Positions 45,120-53,772 of a stretch of 64,000 bases of DNA are shown in pieces. Positions within the stretch are counted from its first letter, which is position 1, and every line of letters begins with the position of its first letter. The position numbers and the translations under genes were made by a program. Origin of the DNA: Streptomyces qaidamensis (GTDB lineage Bacteria; Actinomycetota; Actinomycetes; Streptomycetales; Streptomycetaceae); contig NZ_CP015098.1 in assembly GCF_001611795.1 (NCBI RefSeq), forward strand, positions 8,990,001 to 9,054,000, given 5' to 3'. The notes beneath the pieces were generated by a model. It saw only the letters and a list, made by a program, of their open reading frames with translations, had not been told where the DNA came from and made no database searches.

Positions 45120-46364
45120 ATGCCCGCCGCCCTCGCGCCTCTGCGTCACCGCCCGTTCCGTCACCTCTTCATCGGTACGACGGCCAACCTGCTCGGCAAC
45201 GGGGTGGCGCCGATCGCCCTGGCGTTCGCCGTGCTCGATGCCACTGGTTCGGTCGGCTCGCTCGGGCTGGTGGTCGGCGCCCACTCCCTCACCAGCATCC
45301 TCTTCCTGCTGTACGGCGGGGTGTTGGCGGACCGGCTGCCGCGCGGCCCGCTACTGGTCGGCAGCAGCGCGGTCAGCGCCGCGAGCCAGGCGGTGATCGC
45401 CACCCTGGTGCTCACCCACAGCGCCGCCATCCCCCTGCTCATGGTGCTCGCCGCGGTCAATGGGGCGGCCAGTTCCTGCTACCAGCCCGCCGCCCAGGCC
45501 TTGCTGCCCCAGACCGTGCCGCCCGAGTCCCGCCGCGCCGCCCTGGCGCTCTCCCGGACAGCGAGCAGCAGTGCGATGATCGTGGGCGCCTCGCTGGGCG
45601 GCGTACTGGTCGCCGCGGTCGGCCCCGGCTGGGGCCTGGCCGTCGACGCTGCCAGCTTCGCGCTCGCTGCCGCGTCCTTCGCGCTGATCCGCGTCCAGGC
45701 CGCGGCGCCGCCCGCACCCAGCCCCGGCGTGGTGCACGAACTGCGCGTCGGCTGGCAGGAGTTCACCTCCCGAAGCTGGGTGTGGGTGATCGTGGTGGCC
45801 TTCTGCTTCCTCAACGCCGGCATCACCGCCTCGTTCACCGTCCTGGGCCCGGCCGTCGCCGACATCACCGGGATCGGCCGCAGCGGCTGGGGCCTCGTCG
45901 TCGCCGCAGGCTCGCTCGGTGCGGTCGCCGGCGGCGTACTGTCGCTGAGCTGGCGACCCCGGCGCGCGATCCTGGTCGGCTGCGCGCTGATGGGCCTGAC
46001 GGCGATGACCCCGCTGCTGCTCGCACTCGCCCCGTACACCTGGGCGCTGGTCGTGGCCAACTTCGTGGCCGGCGTGGGCATCGAACAGGCCGGCGTCGCC
46101 TGGTACTCGACCCTCAACGAGCAGATCCCCGAGGACCGCCTGGCCCGCGTCTACGCCTACGACGACCTCGGCTCCTACCTCGCCCTCCCGCTCGCCCAGT
46201 TCGCCGCCGGACCCGCCGTACTCCTCCTCGGCCTGCACGCCACCCTCTACGCGGCCGCCGCGCTCATCCTCCTCGCCACCCTCGCCATGGTCGCCACCCC
46301 CTCCGTCCGCGCGCTGGTCCCGAAGGCCGCAGTACCCGCCTCCGAAGATCCGGTACCTGGCTGA
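45120..46364 (+). CDS. MFS transporter (drug-exporter type)
   Basis: A 414-residue transporter with twelve hydrophobic segments. ATG at 45120 (MPAALAPLRHRPFRHLF) is the usual start for this group, in which RHRPFRHLFIGTTANLLGNG opens helix 1, followed by YGGVLADRLPRGPLLVG, the loop 2-3 motif. GTG at 45102 is an alternative. No good ribosome site is seen for either; CCTATAAC at about 45073 may be a -10 element. Probably exports drugs or metabolites. Confidence 0.88.
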   Translation: MPAALAPLRHRPFRHLFIGTTANLLGNGVAPIALAFAVLDATGSVGSLGLVVGAHSLTSILFLLYGGVLADRLPRGPLLVGSSAVSAASQAVIATLVLTHSAAIPLLMVLAAVNGAASSCYQPAAQALLPQTVPPESRRAALALSRTASSSAMIVGASLGGVLVAAVGPGWGLAVDAASFALAAASFALIRVQAAAPPAPSPGVVHELRVGWQEFTSRSWVWVIVVAFCFLNAGITASFTVLGPAVADITGIGRSGWGLVVAAGSLGAVAGGVLSLSWRPRRAILVGCALMGLTAMTPLLLALAPYTWALVVANFVAGVGIEQAGVAWYSTLNEQIPEDRLARVYAYDDLGSYLALPLAQFAAGPAVLLLGLHATLYAAAALILLATLAMVATPSVRALVPKAAVPASEDPVPG

Positions 46365-46675
46365 GCTCGACTCCGGCACGTACAGGCAGCAGTGCAGCCG
46401 CACACCGACTTCGCCGGACCTAGGGCCGGACCACCCACCGGCGTGGTCGCCCAACGCCCGGCGGGCGGTACCCGGACCGCGAAGGCGGTCTACTGTCCAC
46501 ATGCGGCAAGCTCGACGACGGACAGGCCCGGCTGCGCGCCACGTGCGCTTTTCACCCGAGCGAGTAGGGCCCCCGGCGTGACGCCCACACCGCTCCCGCG
46601 GATGAGTCGGGTAGGTGCGGTGCGCACCATAGGATCACTGCACGTGGCACATACTCCTCCGGACAGGAAGCGTGG
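46365..46675. other. Intergenic region, 311 bp
   Basis: No supported gene on either strand. The segment ends with the Nudix ribosome site (AGGAAG, about 46666-46671). Confidence 0.4.
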
Positions 46676-47293
46676 ATGACCTCAACTGGCGGCCCTTTCA
46701 CCGAGCATGACGATCAGCCGCGTGCCCGCCTTCTGGAGCTGGTCGGCGCCATCGAACCCTGGGACGACCTGGAGCGCACCCATCTGAAGACCGCGACGCG
46801 GTGGATCGCCGGCGGAGCCCCGGTCTACCGGGTGCGCAAGCCGGATGTTCCCGCGATGCACTTGGTGAGCTACTTCGTCGTCCTCGACGACACCAGCGGT
46901 CAGCTGCTGCTCGTCGCGCACCGCAAGGCGGGCCTGTGGCTGCCGGCCGGCGGACACGTCGAGCCGGAGGAAGACCCGTGGGCCGCGGTGGTGCGCGAAT
47001 GTCGTGAGGAGCTGGGCATCCAGGCCACGGCCTCGCAGATCACCGGCGAGCTCCCCTTCTTCCTCACCGTCACCGAGACTCGGGGGCAGGGCGCACACAC
47101 CGACGTCTCGCTCTGGTACCTCCTCGACGCCGATGCTGACACCGTCACCTCCTACGACCAGGACGAGTTCGACGCGATCCGGTGGCTGACCGGCGAGCAG
47201 GTGCTCGGGGAATCGGACGAGCTGCTCGACCCCCACATGCACCGCTTCACCCGCAAGCTGCAGCATGCCCGGGCAGGAAGGCATTGCGGGTAG
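46676..47293 (+). CDS. Nudix hydrolase
   Basis: A 205-residue hydrolase. The Nudix box is GGHVEPEEDPW...VVRECREELGI, in which the REC-REELG core supplies the Mg-binding glutamates. The N-terminal 60 residues form a helical extension (TATRWIAGGAPVYRVRKPDV) common in actinobacterial members. The substrate, a nucleoside diphosphate linked to X, is unknown. ATG with AGGAAG about 5 bases upstream. Confidence 0.9.
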   Translation: MTSTGGPFTEHDDQPRARLLELVGAIEPWDDLERTHLKTATRWIAGGAPVYRVRKPDVPAMHLVSYFVVLDDTSGQLLLVAHRKAGLWLPAGGHVEPEEDPWAAVVRECREELGIQATASQITGELPFFLTVTETRGQGAHTDVSLWYLLDADADTVTSYDQDEFDAIRWLTGEQVLGESDELLDPHMHRFTRKLQHARAGRHCG

Positions 47294-47808
47294 CCTCCCT
47301 CCGCCGCCTCCAGGCCCGCGGGGTGCGATCGCTGTGCCGGATCGGCTCTGGCGACGGCCTGGTGCTGTCCGCGCTGGCCGGGCGTGCGGCCCGGTGGCCG
47401 CTGCCGATGCAGCGGATGCTGGTGGCGGCGCCGGCGGAATGGCCAGGCGGCCGAGGCGACCGCGGTCCTTGGACGTCTGCTGGACGGTCCCCTCGGGACC
47501 GAGATCCAGGCCGGTGCGATCGACGCGCTCGGCAGGCGACGAGCTTCAGCAAGCGTCGCTGCGCTCCTGCGCCGTGCAACGGGGTCGACCCGGCCCGGAA
47601 CCGGCCCTCGTCACCGTGGCCCGGTCCGTGCCCCTCGGCCGGCCTGCTCTACCCTCATGGGCATGGCCGGTGCGATTTTCGGCCTGAGCGGCGATGCAAT
47701 CAGGTCACGTGAGTCTTGTGAACACCGGGCCAGCCCGGACAGAGGCGCTCGCACTCCCTGGGCCCAGTGGACCGCTGCACTCGACTGAATGCCTGTCAGG
47801 GAGGACCG
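47294..47808 (+). pseudogene. Possible HEAT-repeat gene remnant
   Basis: Fragments in different plus frames look helical and repeat-like (RRLQARGVRSLCRIGSGDGL; TAVLGRLLDGPLGTEIQAGA then IDALGRRRASASVAALLRRA), the latter similar to HEAT-like repeats. No intact frame or start. The rest shows nothing else. Low certainty. Confidence 0.25.
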
Positions 47809-48480
47809 TTGCACCACGACGAGCGAGCAGAGCGGCCCGGAAGCCACGGAGAGCACCAGATCCAGCGTGAGGTGGGCACCGTCGACCGCGCAGATCGGTT
47901 CTACGGCGAACAGGTGCTCGACCGGCTCAACTCGCGGATGACGGAGTTCGTAGCCCGTCAGGAGATGTTCTTCCTCGCCACGGCGGACGGGCAGGGGGAG
48001 TGCGACAGCACGTTCCGGGCCGGACCGCCCGGTTTCCTCCAGGTGATCGATGCCGCGACCCTGGCATACCCGGAGTACCGCGGGAACGGGGTCATGGCCT
48101 CGCTCGGCAACATCCGGGAGAACCCCCACGTCGGCATCCTGATGATCGACTTCTCCCAGGACCGTATCGGTCTGCATGTCAACGGCCGCGCCCGGTTGGT
48201 CACCGATGAGGACATGCGCCGAAAGTACCCCGGCCTCCCCGTCGATCCGGTCCCGGGGCGACGTCCTCAGATGTGGGTGGAGGTCGAGGTCGAAGAGGCA
48301 TACATCCACTGCTCGAAGCACATACCGAGGCTGGTCAAGGCACCGCTGCGGCAGAGCGTCGACGAGGCGCATGGTGCAGCCGGTGACGCCGGGCAGGCCT
48401 GGGGCACGGACGACGTCAGGCGCAAGGGCGGTGACTACTTCGGAGCAGCGGCCCGACGACACGGGTTGGCTCCGCGCTGA
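47809..48480 (+). CDS. Pyridoxamine 5'-phosphate oxidase family protein
   Basis: A 223-residue split-barrel flavoprotein-like protein. Core segments: RMTEFVARQEMFFLATADGQ, GFLQVIDAATLAYPEYRGNG, ENPHVGILMIDFSQDRIGLH and VNGRARLV. Likely binds FMN or F420. TTG start at 47809 with GGGAGG about 4 bases upstream; the frame upstream is not protein-like. The C-terminal 40 residues (EAYIHCSKHIPRL then KGGDYFGA) fit the PNPOx-like group. Role unknown. Confidence 0.85.
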   Translation: MHHDERAERPGSHGEHQIQREVGTVDRADRFYGEQVLDRLNSRMTEFVARQEMFFLATADGQGECDSTFRAGPPGFLQVIDAATLAYPEYRGNGVMASLGNIRENPHVGILMIDFSQDRIGLHVNGRARLVTDEDMRRKYPGLPVDPVPGRRPQMWVEVEVEEAYIHCSKHIPRLVKAPLRQSVDEAHGAAGDAGQAWGTDDVRRKGGDYFGAAARRHGLAPR

Positions 48481-48667
48481 GAAGTACCACGGAGGCGGTG
48501 CTTCTCACCAGGGAAGGGGCTGAGCCCGATCCCTTGGTCGCGGCCGTGGCTGATGGAGGTATCTTCATGTGGCTCTGGCCGCGACGGCGTGAGCCGAGCC
48601 CGAGCAGTCTCAGCCGGCCGGGTGAGGATCCACGCTGCCGAGGCGCCCAAGAACCTCGGAGAATGAC

Positions 48668-49489
48668 ATGCGCCGTCCTCTCGCGCTCGCCGCTGCCGCC
48701 ACGCTGCTGTGTGTCGGCTGTTCCACGGCTGATGCCGGTAACCGCGACAAGCCCGCGGCCGCGCCATCGCCACCGTCGTCCGGCTCGTCGTCCGGCTCCG
48801 GCTCCGGCTCCGCCGTTCGAGCGGCCGTTGCGGCTCTCCGTGAGGACACGGCCGGCTTCCGCCAGAAGTTCGAACTGGAGAGCGAGGGCCAGGTGTACGG
48901 CCTCACCATCACCGGTGGCTTCGACTTCGCCGGGGACAAGGGTCACCTGGCGGTCGACCTTCCCGGCGGCGCCATCGACCACAGTGACCAGATCTTCGCG
49001 GACAGCAAGATCTACATCAGCGGTGTCCAGGGAATCGGCGAGGACACCTGGGGGGTCATGCCCCGGGACGAGGCGGAGGCCCACTACTTGCTGCGGTCCC
49101 CGCTCAACGACCCCGAGCACGTCCTGCAGCAGATCGCCGCGATGCGCAAGATCTCCCGGGAGGGGACGGAGAACGTCCAGGGGGTGCGCGCCGTGCGTTA
49201 CCGAGGCATCCTCGACCACCGGACCGTCACCCAGCGCATGGCCACGGATGTGCGCACGAGGATGGAGCAGGCCCGCGACGCCCTGGGGAGCGATGTACCG
49301 GTCTTCGCGGACGCGTGGGTCGACGACCGGGGGCGGCTGGTGCAGATCCGCATGAGTGTGAACATGTCCGGTACGCGGGTCACGCTGACGATGGCCCTGT
49401 CGGACATCGGTGAGCCGGTCCGCGTGAAGGTTCCGCGGGCCTCGGACACGGTCCCCGTCACCGAAGCCGGCGGCATCCTGAACGGCTGA
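48668..49489 (+). CDS. Lipoprotein, LppX/LprAFG-like
   Basis: A 273-residue lipoprotein: signal LALAAAATLLCVGC with lipobox LCVGC, then a Ser/Gly tether (SSGSSSGSGSGS) and a beta-barrel-like domain (FELESEGQVYGLTITGGFDF, HLAVDLPGGAIDHS, RMSVNMSGTRVTLTMALSDI). LprG/LppX-like proteins shuttle lipids or glycolipids at the envelope; many Streptomyces relatives are uncharacterised. Start with CGGAGA 5 bases upstream. Confidence 0.82.
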   Translation: MRRPLALAAAATLLCVGCSTADAGNRDKPAAAPSPPSSGSSSGSGSGSAVRAAVAALREDTAGFRQKFELESEGQVYGLTITGGFDFAGDKGHLAVDLPGGAIDHSDQIFADSKIYISGVQGIGEDTWGVMPRDEAEAHYLLRSPLNDPEHVLQQIAAMRKISREGTENVQGVRAVRYRGILDHRTVTQRMATDVRTRMEQARDALGSDVPVFADAWVDDRGRLVQIRMSVNMSGTRVTLTMALSDIGEPVRVKVPRASDTVPVTEAGGILNG

Positions 49490-49590
49490 CCCGGATGGCT
49501 GCCGGGCCTCCTATCAGCGGGCTCCCACCGCCTGACCGCAGGCTGCGGCTGTGGCACGCCGGCGCGGGAGGGGGACAGAGCGATGCAGCG

Positions 49591-50256
49591 TCAGCTGGGC
49601 GACGTGGTGGGGGTGGTCGTGCTGTTCGCCCATGCTGTGTCGAATTGCTGGAGGGCGATGGTGTAGAGGAGGCCGGGGGCTCGTGCGTAGAGACAAGGGG
49701 AGTTCCTGCCGTGCGCGTTGTCGCTGTAGAAGGTGAGGTAGGCGACCTTGTCGGTGGCTATGACGCGGCATGTGTGCGGGAGGTTGTAGCTGTGCAGTCG
49801 GATGTTGCGTTGTGAACGAGCGGCCTGGGCGAGGTAGTTGATATTGGCTCGAACTTGGCTTCTGAGCAGGGCCGGGGTGAAGCCCGGGTCGAAGCGGGCG
49901 ACATCCTGGCACCGGCGGTCAAGCCAGGAGTCGTCCGGTGTGTCCGGGTCGGGAAGCAGGATCTGGACGGATGCGGGCGTGCTGTCGCCGGACCACAGAG
50001 GGGCGAAGGCCTCGCGGGTGAGTATGTTGCCGCGTCCGGCCATGACCTTGACCCAGCGGGCCCGGACGAGATCCTGGCTCATGCTCCGCTCTGCGGCGGA
50101 TTGGCGGCGGTAGACGCGGCGGAGCCCGGTGCCGGTGAACCAGGAGCACGCAGCGGTGAGCCACCACAGGGGGCGCGAGGCGCGCAGCAGGCTGAGGGCG
50201 AGCAGGAGGGCGCTGGTGATGAGGGAGCTGAGTATGCCGAGCAAGAAGGCGTTCAC
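49591..50256 (-). CDS. Membrane-anchored protein of unknown function (locus partner)
   Basis: A 221-residue protein from a GTG with GGAG 7 bases upstream. One or two N-terminal helices (NAFLLGILSSLITSALLLAL, LWWLTAACSWFTG) precede a soluble domain: VKVMAGRGNILTREAFAPLW, VQILLPDPDTPDDSW and RNIRLHSYNLPHTCRVIATD. The last part recalls PLD-like or DUF5919-like domains that follow signalling proteins in actinomycetes, but the two HxK motifs of active PLD are absent. Third gene of the operon, 61 bp after the nucleoside phosphorylase gene. Confidence 0.62.
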   Translation of the reverse strand: MNAFLLGILSSLITSALLLALSLLRASRPLWWLTAACSWFTGTGLRRVYRRQSAAERSMSQDLVRARWVKVMAGRGNILTREAFAPLWSGDSTPASVQILLPDPDTPDDSWLDRRCQDVARFDPGFTPALLRSQVRANINYLAQAARSQRNIRLHSYNLPHTCRVIATDKVAYLTFYSDNAHGRNSPCLYARAPGLLYTIALQQFDTAWANSTTTPTTSPS

Positions 50257-50317
50257 GCTGAGGCTCCAGTGATGGAAGTGGTCTCCTTGGACGGTGCTCG
50301 CGGTGTCCGGGGCTGAG

Positions 50318-51229
50318 CTAGCAGAGGTAGGGGAGTAGTCGGCTCAGGACGTGGGCGGCGTTTCTGGCGGCGAGTTCGTGGTGACTGTGGCCCTTCTCTT
50401 CGTCGGCGTTGTCGGAGACGCCGCGAATGACGATCCAGCCGGGGTTCGCTGTGTCATGGACTGAGTTCTCCTGCCAGTACTGACTGAGCCCGCCGGCTTC
50501 CATGTCTACGGCCAGGACCTTCTCGTGGTAGGTGGTGAGGTAGGTTCGAATGTCACTGGCCCGGTCGGCGATGACGGCTTCGCCGGACCCGATGACTCCG
50601 GGATACACCTCGTACTCGTTGCCGGCGTGTGCGGTCATTTGGCCGTTGATGCGCGCCGGCGTCCCGTGAGCGGTGAAGTAGGCATTCACGGCGTGAACGA
50701 CTTGCGCGGGTGCTTGCCGGTGTTCTCCGCGGTGACGAGTGTCTCCCCGGGGATTGATCTTGCGGTTCTCGTAGTAGACGACGTCGGTGGAGACGATCAC
50801 ATTGCCGATCCGGGCGTAGTCGTCATGGATGCCGCCTCCGACGCCGACGAGGGCCCACAGACGGGGGTTGTAGTGGCGTCGGAGGTTCTCCAGAGCGGCC
50901 ATGGTCGACCGCTGGCCCTGGCTTTGCGTCTGTGTGGCCACGACGCGCAAGGTGGCGCCGGGGACGGTGTGTTCACCCTGGTAGAAGTAGAGACCGCTGG
51001 GCCTTTTGTGCAGGGTGAGTTTCAACTCGTCGATGATGGACCTCAGTTCCTCACTGAGGATGGTGACGATCCCGAGGTCCCACCGGGCGTCCGCTTCGGC
51101 GGCGGGGTCGGCGGCAGGATCGGCGGCGGGCGGCGACGTGATCGCGGACGCTTGCGCGTTGGCTCCGATCGCGATGTTGCTGAAGTGGTTGTTGTTGCCG
51201 TGGCTGATGATGCCTCGGTTGTTGGTCAT
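50318..51229 (-). CDS. Nucleoside phosphorylase-domain effector with N-terminal assembly motif
   Basis: A 303-residue protein. Residues 48-303 form a PNP/MTA-SAH nucleosidase fold: LGIVTILSEE, ALVGVGGGIHDDYARIGNVI, VDMEAGGLSQ (242-250, catalytic Met-Glu region) and VIRGVSDNAD (267-276, usual purine-binding Asp). In conflict systems such domains act as nucleotide-cleaving effectors. Residues 5-27 (RGIISHGNNNHFSNIAIGAN) match the C-terminal tail of the membrane protein encoded just upstream, whose stop overlaps this ATG (ATGA). The likely product is a membrane-docked effector. This role is inferred from architecture. Confidence 0.82.
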   Translation of the reverse strand: MTNNRGIISHGNNNHFSNIAIGANAQASAITSPPAADPAADPAAEADARWDLGIVTILSEELRSIIDELKLTLHKRPSGLYFYQGEHTVPGATLRVVATQTQSQGQRSTMAALENLRRHYNPRLWALVGVGGGIHDDYARIGNVIVSTDVVYYENRKINPRGDTRHRGEHRQAPAQVVHAVNAYFTAHGTPARINGQMTAHAGNEYEVYPGVIGSGEAVIADRASDIRTYLTTYHEKVLAVDMEAGGLSQYWQENSVHDTANPGWIVIRGVSDNADEEKGHSHHELAARNAAHVLSRLLPYLC

Positions 51230-52959
51230 GAAGGGGCTCCGTTGTCGGACGGCAAGGGCGGGTTGGCGGGAGCGCCGACCTGAGCTGCTTCACCTACGGC
51301 GTTATTGGTGAAGCTGTTGTTGTCACCGAAGTTGAAGATCCCGCTGTTAATGATCTTGAGTGCACGATCGTCGAAGTCGGAGGTGTCGACGCCCTTGTCG
51401 TGCAGGAAGTCGCTGGCAGCGCTCAGAAGCCGCTGCTCTATGGTTTTCATGCGCCCGAGGATGTCGCTCTTTTCGAGCTGCACCTTGGTCCATGCCTGAG
51501 ACGATTCTTGCCTTATGCTGACGCGGCTGCCGATGAGGATGTTGCGGATCGGCGTCGTAGTCAGGTCGCGGGGCAGGACAGCGGCCTTCGCCAGTGCGTA
51601 GAAGTAGCGGAAAAGCCGCCAGGAGCACTGGATGTCGGAGGGCAGGGCGGTCAGTTCGTTGAAAGCGGCCAGTACAACGGCTGTCGCGCCGTGGTGGCCG
51701 AATTCTTCAACTCGCTGAAATGACCGTGGTGTGTGCGCGAGCACGCAGGCCGCCGTGGACAGGCTCAGGGTTCGTCCCTGCAGGCTGACGTGCAGCAGGA
51801 CGGTCGCAACGAATTCCGCTCCGTCGGCGGGTGTGGTGACTTCGAGGAAGTGATGCTGTTTCGATTCCGGGGTGTTGATGATGGAGCGCAAGTCGCCCCG
51901 GGTGAAATGGTGCGGAAGGAGCGATCGGTCTGCGGCGACATCGGTTTCGGCGACGTAAACGCGGTCCCGGACCTCTGCCGGCAGTCGGACGTCATGGCTG
52001 TCCGTGTTCAGCAGCAGCACCGCTTCGCGCAGGTACTCAACGAGTTCGTGTGCCTGGAAGGGCGGCACGGGGTGCTCACGCTCGTGCAGCGGTGCCTCGT
52101 CGGTATCGGGCCGCAGCAACTGGATACTCATCGGCGGGTTCCACTGGTAGACGAGTTCGCCGGCTCCGATGAACGGTGATTCGTCACCGAAGAGGGTGAA
52201 CACGGTGAAGTCATCGTCTTCGTCGTCGTTGTGCCGTGGACGGCGGTACACGGCGCACATGTGGTGCTGTTGGCGGTCGGCTGCCCGCTGCCGGCCGGAC
52301 AGGCGGGCGGGCCGCAGCGCCCGTGTGCGCAATATGCGGTTGAGGGTCAGCTGGCGTGCGGCTCCGACGGCGAGGTAGACGAGTATCACCGCTGTGGCCA
52401 CGCGGAGGGCCGTCATTGCCTGCTGCGGATAGACGAGTGCGATGACCAGAATGGTCAGGGCCAGCCACAGCGCGGCCGTGGCGACGCGTTTGATTGCGTA
52501 TGTCTTACGTGTTGTATGGCGCGGAAAGAGAAGTTTGAGGAGGTAGCGATGCGCCTGTAACGTGCCGAGGCCGCCGCGTCTGGACTTCTGGGCAGGGATC
52601 GGCTGGCGATCGACGCTTCGCAGGAGGGTGGCGAGCCGGAGGAGCAGTAGGAGCCCCAAGCCGCTGGCGACAAGGACGGCCGCGGGAACGGCCCCGGCGA
52701 GCAGGGGGCCGACTACCGCAGCTAGCACCGTGGCGCGAGGGAGCGCGCTGAGAGCAGCGGCACGCCACGCGTGATGCATGACGGGGACGATGTCGAAGCC
52801 ATAGGACGGGGCCACCCTGCGGTGTGGCGCCGTGCATACTCGGTCGATCACGAGATCACGGAAACGCTCATCCACGTACACGCCGACACAGAGGTGACGG
52901 GTGGCGGCGGTGGGTTCGAGCGCTATGTCCTGTGTCGGTGGCGCATGGGAAGTGGTCAT
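51226..52959 (-). CDS. Large membrane protein with C-terminal assembly motif
   Basis: A 577-residue protein. The N-terminal segment HLCVGVYVDERFRDLVIDRV and RVAPSYGFDIVPVMHHAWRA is shared by a family of uncharacterised Streptomyces membrane proteins. Two hydrophobic blocks (about 68-113 and 158-200) each hold two helices. The C-terminal 370 residues are soluble and end with NSGIFNFGDNNSFTNNAVGE (538-557), the partner of the motif in the next gene. First gene of the operon; translationally coupled to the nucleoside phosphorylase. It probably senses or scaffolds at the membrane. Confidence 0.7.
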   Translation of the reverse strand: MTTSHAPPTQDIALEPTAATRHLCVGVYVDERFRDLVIDRVCTAPHRRVAPSYGFDIVPVMHHAWRAAALSALPRATVLAAVVGPLLAGAVPAAVLVASGLGLLLLLRLATLLRSVDRQPIPAQKSRRGGLGTLQAHRYLLKLLFPRHTTRKTYAIKRVATAALWLALTILVIALVYPQQAMTALRVATAVILVYLAVGAARQLTLNRILRTRALRPARLSGRQRAADRQQHHMCAVYRRPRHNDDEDDDFTVFTLFGDESPFIGAGELVYQWNPPMSIQLLRPDTDEAPLHEREHPVPPFQAHELVEYLREAVLLLNTDSHDVRLPAEVRDRVYVAETDVAADRSLLPHHFTRGDLRSIINTPESKQHHFLEVTTPADGAEFVATVLLHVSLQGRTLSLSTAACVLAHTPRSFQRVEEFGHHGATAVVLAAFNELTALPSDIQCSWRLFRYFYALAKAAVLPRDLTTTPIRNILIGSRVSIRQESSQAWTKVQLEKSDILGRMKTIEQRLLSAASDFLHDKGVDTSDFDDRALKIINSGIFNFGDNNSFTNNAVGEAAQVGAPANPPLPSDNGAPS

Positions 52960-52980
52960 GTCCTGCCCCCGCTCCTACAG

Positions 52981-53001
52981 TTATGGTTGATGCGACCATA
53001 A
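52981..53001. promoter_or_regulatory. Perfect inverted repeat TTATGGT-N7-ACCATAA, likely operator
   Basis: Arms 52981-52987 and 52995-53001 are perfect complements with a 7-base spacer, AT-rich in a GC-rich genome. It lies 22 bp upstream of the large membrane protein start and just before the Nudix regulator, in a 63-bp divergent gap. NrtR-type regulators bind such palindromes; the match is inferred from position. Confidence 0.65.
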
Positions 53002-53022
53002 GTGGCTGCAGAGTTTAAGTCA

Positions 53023-53772
53023 ATGAGACCTTTAGGGGTGCAGGTGGATGACTGGCTGAAAGACTCGGACGAGGTCGAAGCCTCATGGCTGACCGTGGAC
53101 CTCGCGATCTTCACCCTGAGGGACGATCAGCTGATGATGCTCCTGGTCGAGCGTGGCCTCGAGCCCTTCCGTGGCAAGCCCGCCATGCCCGGAGGTTACG
53201 TACAGAAGAACGAGACCCTTCGTGAGGGAGCCCTGCGTGAGCTGGCGGAAGAAGCCGGCATTGACGGCAGCCGACTTCATCTCGAGCAGCTCGGCACCTA
53301 TGCAGACCCCGGACGTGACCCACGGGGCAGGGTGGTCACGGTCGCCTACCTCGCGCTCGGCCCCGACCTGCCGGACCCCGTGGGTGGCACAGACGCCGAA
53401 CGCGCCTTCTGGGCCCCCGTGGCACACCTGGAAGACGGCACCCTCCACCTGGCGTTCGACCACAGAGAGATCCTGACGGAGGCCCTGGAAGAGGTCCGCA
53501 GAAGGCTCGAATACACCGCTGTGGCCGCAGCCTTCTGCGAGGAGCCCTTCACGCTCACAGAGCTGCGCACGGTCTACCAAGTGATCTGGGGTCAGAACCT
53601 GGACCCGAGCAACTTCCGCCGTAAAGTACTCAACACAGCAGGATTCGTGCAGCCGACAGGGCAGCAACGGCTGCCCCCCACTGGCCGCCCGGCCGCCCTC
53701 TACCGCCGCGGACAGGCATGGCTGCTCAGCCCGCCCCTGCTGCGTGCCACTACGTCCGGTCGGCGAGACTGA
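53023..53772 (+). CDS. NrtR-like Nudix/winged-helix transcriptional regulator
   Basis: A 249-residue protein with an N-terminal Nudix domain, GGYVQKNETLREGALRELAE then EAGI (box at about 57-80, canonical residues), and a C-terminal winged helix (TLTELRTVYQVIWGQNLDPS then NFRRKVLNTAGFV), the NrtR architecture. NrtR proteins repress NAD-synthesis genes and respond to ADP-ribose; others sense sugar nucleotides. GTG at 53002 abuts the operator and ATG at 53023 is preferred. It is divergent from the nucleoside phosphorylase operon and not next to NAD genes, suggesting a redirected target. Confidence 0.83.
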   Translation: MRPLGVQVDDWLKDSDEVEASWLTVDLAIFTLRDDQLMMLLVERGLEPFRGKPAMPGGYVQKNETLREGALRELAEEAGIDGSRLHLEQLGTYADPGRDPRGRVVTVAYLALGPDLPDPVGGTDAERAFWAPVAHLEDGTLHLAFDHREILTEALEEVRRRLEYTAVAAAFCEEPFTLTELRTVYQVIWGQNLDPSNFRRKVLNTAGFVQPTGQQRLPPTGRPAALYRRGQAWLLSPPLLRATTSGRRD

